DNA of 6,295 nucleotides, from contig NVTT01000095.1 in NCBI GenBank assembly GCA_002401655.1, positions 2,269 to 8,563 of the forward strand, given 5' to 3'. A program made the position numbers and the translations under genes. The stretch's first letter is position 1. Each line of letters starts with the position of its first letter. This DNA is from Gammaproteobacteria bacterium (GTDB lineage: Bacteria > Pseudomonadota > Gammaproteobacteria > Enterobacterales > Kangiellaceae). Shown here piece by piece: positions 1-6,189 of this stretch. The notes beneath the pieces were generated by a model. It had not been told where the DNA came from, did no database searches, and worked only from the letters and a program-made list of their open reading frames with translations.

Positions 1-2502
1 GATGTCGCGGAAGTGATTTGGACCAGTAAGGATAAAGAAGAAATTGCGCGTTTTAACGGTGATGAAGGGATCTTAGTTTCACTTTATAAAGAAGGTGATG
101 CTAATACAGTTGAAGTCGCGAAAGCGGTAAAGGCACGTATCGCTTTTCTTCAAAGTAAACTCCCCAAAGGCGTTAAAGTTGCGGTGCAATTCGATCAGTC
201 TCGTTTTATAGAGCAGTCGATCGATGAAGTTAAATCGTCTTTACTTTTCGGCGGACTGTTAGCGATTTGTGTACTTTGGTTATTTCTCCGAGATTTTAGA
301 CTAACGGCCATCATCGCTACTGCGATCCCACTTTCAGTGATTGCCTCTTTCATTTTTATGTATCGTTATGACGTTTCTCTTAATATTATGTCTCTTGGCG
401 GATTAACGCTTGGGGTGGGCATGTTAGTTGATTCCGCGATCGTGGTGTTGGAATCTATTCATCGGCAACGTGAGAAAGGATTAAGTATTATAGAAGCCGC
501 TATAGAAGGCACTACATTAGTCGGTGGTGCGGTCACAGCTTCTGTTTTAACCACCATTGCGGTATTTATTCCGATCGTTTTTGTCGAAGGAATTGCTGGG
601 CAGTTATTCCGAGATCAAGCGCTCACAGTGACCTTTAGTTTAGTTATGTCGTTGATGGTTTCATTTACTTTAATTCCAATGCTCGCATCTCTTGGACGCA
701 ATAAAAAAAACAAAAAGTCAGAAAAAATTATTGAAGCCGAAAACATGCAGGAAGAAAAGTTACTAAAAAATAAACGACTGAAAGAGAAACAAACTCATCA
801 ATCTTTAAATAAAAAGACTAACAACAAGACATTTTTTAATCGACTGATAAATCGTTATGAAAGATTATTAAAAATGGTTTTAAGATTTAAATGGATTAGC
901 TTATTTTCAGCATTTGCTATTTTCTTTTTATCATTGGTACTAGTGGCGAGAATCCCAACCGAATTAATTCCTCAGTTGAGTGAAGGGGAGTTCTATTTTG
1001 ATGTGAGTTTGCCAGAAGGAACGGCTTTGCCCACGACCAATAAATTACTCGAAAAAATGGAGATTACAGCGCTTAAAAATCCACTCGTTAATTCTGTATA
1101 TGTTTCTGTTGGTAGTCGAAATGTGAGCGGTGGTTTATCTTTAAAAACAAAAGATGAAAACTTAGCACAGATCAGTATTGTGATTAAAGATCGTTCCGAT
1201 AGCGAGATGGAAAAACAAGTGATTGAGGAGTTAAGAGAAAGCTATAGTAATATTCCTGACGCAGATATTCGTTTTGGCAGACCGTCATTCTTTAGTTTAA
1301 AGACGCCAATGGAATTATTGTTCTTTGGTGAGGACTTAGAAGCTATGCGTGATTATACTCTGTCACTGTTGCCAAAAATAAGTCAAATAGAAGGTCTAAT
1401 TGATGTGCGCGCATCATTAGAAACGGGTAATCCAGAATTAGTGGTTATATTTGACCGCGATCAATTAGCCCGTTTAGGATTTAATATCCAATCAGTTTCA
1501 GAAACAATTAATCGACGGGTTAATGGTTCGGTTGTTTCTCGATTCCAACAACCCGATAGACAAATTGATATTCGATTGCGAAATAGAGAAGCGGATCGCG
1601 ATAGTGTTAACGATATGGAAAATATTGTCATCGGTGAAGTGGCGGGTCGGCCTGTCACTTTGAAAGCGGTTGCATCAATTGAGTCACTGCAAGGTCCTGC
1701 CGCTATTGATCGCATTCAACAATCACGAGTGGCTTTAATTGCCGGTAATTTAAAAGGAAGAAGTCTTTCCCAAGTGACTGCGGATATCCGCCAGCTACTG
1801 ATTAAGTATCCTCCACCGGCTAATTTGAGTTTTGAATTTGGTGGTCAAAATAAGGAAATGCAACAGTCCTTTAATAGTCTTTATTTTGCTATTGGACTAG
1901 CTATATTTTTAGTTTATTTAGTGATGGCTGCAACGTTTGAACATCTTGGTCACCCGTTTATTATTCTATTAACGATTCCGTTATCGCTGGTTGGTGTGAT
2001 TATGGGATTGCTCACCAGTGGATATGGGATCAGTGTTATATCGATGATAGGTGTGGTTTTTCTGGTCGGCGTTGTTGTGAACAATTCAATTGTGCTGGTT
2101 GATGCCATTAATCATTTCCGTAGAACAGGATTAGAAAAATTTGAAGCCATTATTGAAGCGAGTAAATCTCGTTTAAGGCCTATATTAATGACGACTTTCA
2201 CCACCGTGTTGGGTTTATTACCGATGGCAATCGGCTTAGGTGAAGGTGCTGAATTGAGAGCGCCATTAGCCATTGTTGTTTCTTTTGGTTTAGTCTTTTC
2301 GACCGTGCTGACTTTATTTATTATCCCTGCAACCTATTTAATAATGCCCTCAACAGTTCATAGCGATGATGAAATGGCGCTATTGGATAAAAGAATACAA
2401 CAAGCCGAGCAGTCTGAGATTGAGTCAGATGTTAACGAACTAAAGGCAGACGAGCTAGGGGCAGGTGAGCTAGGGGCCGACGATCTAGGAACAGGATCAT
2501 GA
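1..2502 (+). CDS. RND-family efflux permease, 5'-truncated by window edge
   Basis: Inner-membrane proton-driven efflux permease of the AcrB/HAE type, which would work with a periplasmic adaptor and an outer-membrane channel. The frame is open from base 1 (D-V-A-E before the GTG at 13), so that GTG is an internal codon. By alignment from memory to AcrB, about 270 N-terminal residues are missing (TM1 and most of the first periplasmic half). Numbering from the codon at 13: TM2 about 76-93, TM3 97-117, TM4 125-148 with LVDSAIVVLE, TM5 170-190, TM6 202-226, a Lys-rich cytoplasmic loop 228-275, TM7 293-312, the second periplasmic domain 313-620, then TM8-TM12 between 622 and 778. TM10 carries GVVVNNSIVLVD and TM11 begins RLRPILMT. 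The acidic tail (783-829) ends in a short pentapeptide repeat. The stop overlaps the next permease by 4 bases. The RND family call is certain; the substrate (drug, metal or lipid) cannot be read from the sequence. Confidence 0.96.
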   Translation, partial: DVAEVIWTSKDKEEIARFNGDEGILVSLYKEGDANTVEVAKAVKARIAFLQSKLPKGVKVAVQFDQSRFIEQSIDEVKSSLLFGGLLAICVLWLFLRDFRLTAIIATAIPLSVIASFIFMYRYDVSLNIMSLGGLTLGVGMLVDSAIVVLESIHRQREKGLSIIEAAIEGTTLVGGAVTASVLTTIAVFIPIVFVEGIAGQLFRDQALTVTFSLVMSLMVSFTLIPMLASLGRNKKNKKSEKIIEAENMQEEKLLKNKRLKEKQTHQSLNKKTNNKTFFNRLINRYERLLKMVLRFKWISLFSAFAIFFLSLVLVARIPTELIPQLSEGEFYFDVSLPEGTALPTTNKLLEKMEITALKNPLVNSVYVSVGSRNVSGGLSLKTKDENLAQISIVIKDRSDSEMEKQVIEELRESYSNIPDADIRFGRPSFFSLKTPMELLFFGEDLEAMRDYTLSLLPKISQIEGLIDVRASLETGNPELVVIFDRDQLARLGFNIQSVSETINRRVNGSVVSRFQQPDRQIDIRLRNREADRDSVNDMENIVIGEVAGRPVTLKAVASIESLQGPAAIDRIQQSRVALIAGNLKGRSLSQVTADIRQLLIKYPPPANLSFEFGGQNKEMQQSFNSLYFAIGLAIFLVYLVMAATFEHLGHPFIILLTIPLSLVGVIMGLLTSGYGISVISMIGVVFLVGVVVNNSIVLVDAINHFRRTGLEKFEAIIEASKSRLRPILMTTFTTVLGLLPMAIGLGEGAELRAPLAIVVSFGLVFSTVLTLFIIPATYLIMPSTVHSDDEMALLDKRIQQAEQSEIESDVNELKADELGAGELGADDLGTGS
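2446..2490 (+). repeat. Three 15-bp tandem repeats encoding A-[DG]-[DE]-L-G
   Basis: Three in-frame 15-base units (2446-2460, 2461-2475, 2476-2490) encode ADELG, AGELG and ADDLG in the cytoplasmic C-tail of the first permease. Each unit has the CTA-GGG/GGA core, so the similarity is at the nucleotide level as well as the protein level. The last unit also supplies the AGGA that acts as ribosome binding site for the second permease. The repeat probably arose by local duplication. Confidence 0.85.
2487..2490 (+). promoter_or_regulatory. Ribosome binding site of second RND gene, inside first gene
   Basis: AGGA lies 8 bases before the ATG at 2499, within the last codons of the upstream permease. 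A second AGGA at 2493-2496 is only 2 bases from the ATG and is too close to act. Together with the ATGA overlap (2499-2502), this supports start choice at 2499 and termination-reinitiation coupling, which would hold the two permeases at a fixed ratio. Confidence 0.7.
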
Positions 2503-5500
2503 CATTACCTGAATTAGCCGTTAAAAAGCCAATCGCTACGCTGATGATGTTAGTGAGTTTATTAGTGTTGGGGATTATTGCGCTGTCTCGACTCGAGTTG
2601 GCATTTATGCCTGAAACAGAAGATAAAAGTTTATGGGTGGTGGTGAGTTATCAAAATGCTTCGCCTAAATCCGTAGAAAAAATGGTGCTGAGGCCGTTAG
2701 AAGAATCACTATCATCGATTAACGGTTTAGAGCATATGATGGCGATGGGCGATTCCCGTGGTGGTCGAATTCGATTGTCTTTTGATTTTGAAGCTAACAT
2801 GGCTCTAGTTCGTGCTGAAATTAGAGAGAGAATTGACCGTACTCGTGATGAGCTACCCGATGATATCGACCGAATTGTCATATCAGAAAGTTACAATGTT
2901 CGAGAGAGCGGTGAGACAATCATCGAAGCAAGAATTGCATCGGGTCGTGATTTAAGTAAAAGTTATGAGTTGTTAGAACGAAAGATTGTTAGGCCGTTAG
3001 AGCGAATTCCCGGAGTAGCGGTGGTGAGTTTGGATGGTGTTAATCCTAGAGAAATCAGGATTAATGTTGACTTAAATAAAATCAAAAAACACAAAGTCGA
3101 TCCACGTGCTATCTGGCGAACAATATCACAAAATAATAAGAATTCTGCGTTAGGGGTATTAAGAAGCGATCAAACTAAAATGACTTTTAGAGCTGTTGGT
3201 GCTTTATCTGATGTTGAACAGATTAAGCGACTGACCATTGATGGCACGACCATTAAGATTGGAGATGTCGCCAATATAACTTATACCGAACCGCCATTGG
3301 AATATGGCAGACATTTAGATGGTCATTTTGCAATCGGTTTAAATGTAGCAAAAGAATCGACCGCCAATACGATTGAAATTACCGAGGCCGTGCACAAAAG
3401 GATTGCACAAATGCAAGATGATCCTGAACTTGATGGGATTAATTTTTTAGTCTGGCAAGATCAAGGAAAAGAAATTAAAAACACCCTCGACGATTTAAAA
3501 CAAACCGGTTTGTTTGGCGCGATTTTTGCGAGTTTAGTTTTATTTATTTTTCTGAGAAAAGTGAGTACCACATTAGTTGCCGTTGCCTGCATTCCTTTTT
3601 CACTTATTGTGACCACTGGTATTATTTGGCTTCAAGGTAAATCGCTGAATACTATTTCATTGTTAGGACTTATTGTAGGATTGGGAATGCTGGTTGATAA
3701 TGCGGTTGTAGTGATGGAAAACATCGATCGTTATCAAAAGAAAGGTTATGGCGGTCGAGTGGCGGCCATACTCGGTGCTAAGGAGGTTTCTGTCGCGGTA
3801 ATAACGGCAACGCTTACATCTATCATCGTTTTTCTACCGATGGTTTTTTCTAAAACAACTAATATGAATATTATTTTACAGGAGCTTGGAGGAGTTATTA
3901 TTCTCACGCTTTTGGCCTCTCTACTCATCAGTCAAACGTTAATTCCTCTAGCATCTGCAAGGTTACTGAAACAATCAAAAGGTCTGAGTGGCGACGTTAA
4001 CCTAGAAAAATCTCGTAAAACGCCAGTAATGGATAAAATACAAGATCGTTATGTGAAAATTTTGACCTACACATTAAAACATCGATGGATTTCTGTGGTA
4101 ACGGGAGTTGTTTTACTCGCATCCACTTATTATCCAGTCAATAATATGAATTTTAATTTTGATACCTCACCCACTGAAATGTTTATCGGTTTACGAGTTA
4201 AGGTCACGCAATCAGTATCTCTTTCGCAGAAAGAAATAATAATGACTGAAATAGAAAATTCTTTAAAACCCTATAAAGAAGAATTTAACGTTCAATCAAT
4301 TTATAGTTGGTGGAGTGAAGGAAATTCAATCGTAAGACTTTATATGAAACAAGGGTTCCAAAATGAAGAATCGATGAATAAAGTCAGAAAAAGATTGCAA
4401 GGTATTTTGCCAAAAATTGCTGGGGTAAAAATTCAAGTGCAAGATAACGGTCCGTTTTGGCGACGCAATAGTGGCAAACGAGTGGCCGCACAATTGCAAG
4501 GGCCAGACTCTGAAACTTTGTCTATCTTAGGTGAGGAAGCATTACAACGTATAGAAACTCTACCGGGTTTATTTGATTTTTATTCAACTGCAGAAGGTGG
4601 AAAGTTAGAGTTACAAGCAAAACTTAATAGAGATCGATTATCGATTTATGGGGTGTCGAGTAACGAGCCATCTAATCTAGTTGAAATGACCTTTCGAGGC
4701 CGAAGATTACCTAGTTTTAAGGGAGCTGAAGGTGAAATTGATATGCGCTTGAGTTTGGGTGATACGGAAAACACCGATTTATCAGATCTTAAAAACTTAG
4801 AGTTTGTGAGAGACGGCGCAGTCAATATCAGTATGGAGAGTATTGCAAGTTTCACAATCAAAAAAGGCCCGGGAAGGATCCAAAGACAAAATAAAATTTC
4901 TAGTATTTGGATCGGTGCAAGATTCGAAAAAGGACAAAGAAACGACTACCAAAAACAGCTTGTCGAAAAATTAAAAAACATGCCATTGCCCGAAGGTTAT
5001 TCTTGGCAGTTTAATAATCGTTGGCGAGGAGCACAACAAAGTCAGGATGATTTTATGCTTAATCTTTTATTTGCACTGGGATTAATTTTTGCGGTTATGG
5101 CGAGTTTGTTTGAGTCGATCAAACAGGCTTTGGCTTTAATGATATCACTTCCTTTTGCCTTGGCCGGGGCTTTTTGGACATTGTATTTAGTCGAGGTTGA
5201 TTTTGATCAATCAGCATCAATCGCGGTTCTGTTGCTATTAGGAATAGTTGTTAATAATGGAATTGTCATGGTGGAGCATATTAATATGTATCGTCGCCAA
5301 GGCTGGAACCGCTCTGAGGCAATGATTCAAGGCGGGAAAGAAAGATTAAGGCCTATATTAATGACGGCGCTGACAACGTTAGTAGGTTTAATCCCAATTA
5401 TCGTGCAAAAGCCTTCACTCGGAGGCGTTTATTATTACTCGATGGCCTATGTTATTATCGGTGGATTATTGTTTTCCACGGTACTAACCACTTTGTTTTT

Positions 5501-5618
5501 ACCAGCAACAATTGCATTAGTCGAAGACGCGCCAGCAAAAATATTGAGTTTATTTAGTCGTTCAAAATCAAAATCAAAATTAAAAACAAAATTAAAACCT
5601 TCGAGAACAGAGTCATAA
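2499..5618 (+). CDS. RND-family efflux permease, complete, second of a tandem pair
   Basis: Full-length AcrB-like inner-membrane permease of 1039 aa, the usual RND length. The short N-terminus MTLPELAVKKPIAT runs into TM1 (about 11-30). The first periplasmic domain spans 31-336, with the FMPETEDKSLWV start typical of HAE pumps. TM2 337-353, TM3 357-378, TM4 384-407 (GLGMLVDNAVVVMEN), TM5 430-450, TM6 461-487, TM7 529-546. The second periplasmic domain covers about 547-850. TM8 852-871, TM9 876-898, TM10 905-927 (GIVVNNGIVMVE), TM11 951-970 preceded by RLRPILMT, TM12 981-1008. Relay residues: D400 equals AcrB D407, R949 equals R971 and T956 equals T978, while N401 and N919 replace D408 and K940. 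The tail is basic (SK/LK/TK dipeptides). The gene overlaps the upstream permease by 4 bases, suggesting a hetero-oligomeric pump like MdtBC. That is inference; two separate homotrimers are also possible. Substrate unknown. Confidence 0.97.
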   Translation: MTLPELAVKKPIATLMMLVSLLVLGIIALSRLELAFMPETEDKSLWVVVSYQNASPKSVEKMVLRPLEESLSSINGLEHMMAMGDSRGGRIRLSFDFEANMALVRAEIRERIDRTRDELPDDIDRIVISESYNVRESGETIIEARIASGRDLSKSYELLERKIVRPLERIPGVAVVSLDGVNPREIRINVDLNKIKKHKVDPRAIWRTISQNNKNSALGVLRSDQTKMTFRAVGALSDVEQIKRLTIDGTTIKIGDVANITYTEPPLEYGRHLDGHFAIGLNVAKESTANTIEITEAVHKRIAQMQDDPELDGINFLVWQDQGKEIKNTLDDLKQTGLFGAIFASLVLFIFLRKVSTTLVAVACIPFSLIVTTGIIWLQGKSLNTISLLGLIVGLGMLVDNAVVVMENIDRYQKKGYGGRVAAILGAKEVSVAVITATLTSIIVFLPMVFSKTTNMNIILQELGGVIILTLLASLLISQTLIPLASARLLKQSKGLSGDVNLEKSRKTPVMDKIQDRYVKILTYTLKHRWISVVTGVVLLASTYYPVNNMNFNFDTSPTEMFIGLRVKVTQSVSLSQKEIIMTEIENSLKPYKEEFNVQSIYSWWSEGNSIVRLYMKQGFQNEESMNKVRKRLQGILPKIAGVKIQVQDNGPFWRRNSGKRVAAQLQGPDSETLSILGEEALQRIETLPGLFDFYSTAEGGKLELQAKLNRDRLSIYGVSSNEPSNLVEMTFRGRRLPSFKGAEGEIDMRLSLGDTENTDLSDLKNLEFVRDGAVNISMESIASFTIKKGPGRIQRQNKISSIWIGARFEKGQRNDYQKQLVEKLKNMPLPEGYSWQFNNRWRGAQQSQDDFMLNLLFALGLIFAVMASLFESIKQALALMISLPFALAGAFWTLYLVEVDFDQSASIAVLLLLGIVVNNGIVMVEHINMYRRQGWNRSEAMIQGGKERLRPILMTALTTLVGLIPIIVQKPSLGGVYYYSMAYVIIGGLLFSTVLTTLFLPATIALVEDAPAKILSLFSRSKSKSKLKTKLKPSRTES
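5562..5597 (+). repeat. Six hexanucleotide NNAAAA units encoding alternating X-Lys
   Basis: Six in-frame hexamers, TCAAAA three times then TTAAAA, ACAAAA and TTAAAA, encode SKSKSKLKTKLK near the C-terminus of the second permease. This is a low-complexity microsatellite, and copy number could change by slippage without shifting frame. It gives the cytoplasmic tail a strong positive charge. Confidence 0.85.
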
Positions 5619-5651
5619 AAGGCTTGTTTAATAAAATATCTGGAACTAAAA

Positions 5652-5936
5652 ATGAATCAAGAAACCCAAACAAAAATAGAAGCTGCCGTATTTCGCCGAT
5701 TTTTAAAGCACTTAGATGATCATAAAGAAGTTCAAAATATTGACCTAATGATCCTCGCAGACTTTTGCAGAAACTGCCTTTCAAAATGGTACTCAAAAGC
5801 TGCTGAAGAAGAAGGTGAAAGTATTGATTATGATCAGGCTAGAGAAATTGTTTATGGCATGACCTACGATGAATGGAAAAAGAACCATCAAGCTAAAGCG
5901 ACGCCTGAGCAGTTAGAAGCGTTTAATGCTAAATAA
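5652..5936 (+). CDS. DUF1244 family protein (PF06844-like), 94 aa
   Basis: Small soluble protein recognised as DUF1244 by its core: FRRFLKHL (14-21), QNIDLM (28-33), ADFCRNCLSKWY (36-47) and VYGMTYDEWK (67-76). The family is widespread in alpha- and gammaproteobacteria and, as far as I know, has no established function. No signal peptide or membrane segment is visible and the protein looks largely helical. Cys39 and Cys42 form a CxxC that, with His20 or His24 nearby, could bind metal or act in redox; this is inference. The ATG at 5652 is preceded by GGA (5642-5644) at 7 bases spacing, a modest ribosome site. The gene lies 33 bases after the second permease with no convincing promoter or terminator between them, so read-through from the pump operon is plausible. 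A functional link to efflux is not shown. Its stop is followed 2 bases later by a strong hairpin. Confidence 0.93.
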   Translation: MNQETQTKIEAAVFRRFLKHLDDHKEVQNIDLMILADFCRNCLSKWYSKAAEEEGESIDYDQAREIVYGMTYDEWKKNHQAKATPEQLEAFNAK

Positions 5937-5938
5937 AA

Positions 5939-5970
5939 GTAGGGTGGGCAATCTTTTCTGCCCACCCTAC
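5939..5970. repeat. GTAG-type palindrome (REP-like hairpin) after DUF1244 gene
   Basis: Perfect 12-bp inverted repeat: GTAGGGTGGGCA at 5939-5950 and its exact complement at 5959-5970, around an 8-base loop (atcttttc). On the plus strand no T-run follows, so it is not a canonical terminator for the pump/DUF1244 transcript, though so stable a stem may protect the mRNA 3' end or slow polymerase. On the minus strand the stem is followed by TTTTATTT, so it could act as an intrinsic terminator for transcription coming from the right. The GTAG foot and GGGTGGGC stem resemble dispersed intergenic REP elements handled by REP-associated (RAYT) transposases. That assignment rests on family knowledge, since only one copy is visible here. 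Confidence 0.75.
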
Positions 5971-5994
5971 GAATGAGTTAAAGAAAGGGCTATT

Positions 5995-6189
5995 ATATTT
6001 ATCGCTAAAGTGATTAGAAAAAAGAGTAATCAATTAATTTATTTTCCAAAAGAAGTAGAATTTCCGACTGAAGTAAAGACGGTCAATGTAAGAGTGATTG
6101 GTAAAGATCGAATAATTTCGCCAACCAATAATTCTTGGGATAGTTTCTTTTTGACGGACGAAAGAGTTAGTGATGATTTTATGTCTTAG
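5995..6189 (+). pseudogene. Decayed VapB/MvpA-type antitoxin gene (AbrB/MazE fold)
   Basis: The frame reads AKVIRKKSNQLIYFPKEVEF, then P-T-E-V-K-x-V-x-V, RIISP, SWDSFF (6133-6150) and VSDDFM (6166-6183), then a TAG. This follows the VapB/MvpA antitoxin pattern in order: AKVF..NRSQAVRLPKEV.FP, V..V.V...G..RIITP, WD.FF, VS.DFM. Such antitoxins bind operator DNA with the N-terminal swapped-hairpin domain and neutralise a PIN-domain VapC RNase with the C-terminal tail. Here the start is gone: no ATG occurs in frame after the stop at 5974-5976. An AAAGGG (5984-5989) sits 5 bases before ATA at 5995, as if ATG had mutated to ATA. The DNA-contacting NRSQAVRLP stretch is changed to KKSNQLIYFP, and the toxin-wrapping tail after DFM is missing. 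A GTG at 6010 could start a shortened product but has no ribosome site. No vapC follows in the remaining 106 bases. Confidence 0.7.

Noticed and set aside
13..15. GTG at 13 as the true start of the first permease
   Set aside because: The frame is open to base 1 and already reads a conserved RND segment (DVAEV); TM1 and the first periplasmic half are needed upstream.
1461..1715. Antisense open frame of 84 codons inside the first permease
   Set aside because: It lies wholly opposite a strongly conserved RND domain, has no recognisable motif and no ribosome site of note; it is a shadow.
2651..2881. Antisense open frame of 76 codons inside the second permease
   Set aside because: Ser/Arg-rich translation typical of the reverse of a real gene; no domain recognised.
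3746..3928. Antisense open frame of 60 codons inside the second permease
   Set aside because: Opposite the TM5-TM6 region of a conserved pump; no independent support.
4646..4861. Antisense open frame of 71 codons inside the second permease
   Set aside because: Hydrophobic and Ser-rich shadow of a periplasmic domain; no motif or ribosome site.
5609..5637. Possible promoter for the DUF1244 gene (TAAAAT at 5632-5637 as -10)
   Set aside because: No TTGACA-like element stands at the right distance upstream, and TAAAAT is expected by chance in such AT-rich DNA.
5554..5796. Antisense open frame across the end of the second permease and the start of the DUF1244 gene
   Set aside because: It covers the gap by chance; its Leu/Ile-rich end is just the reverse of the NNAAAA microsatellite.
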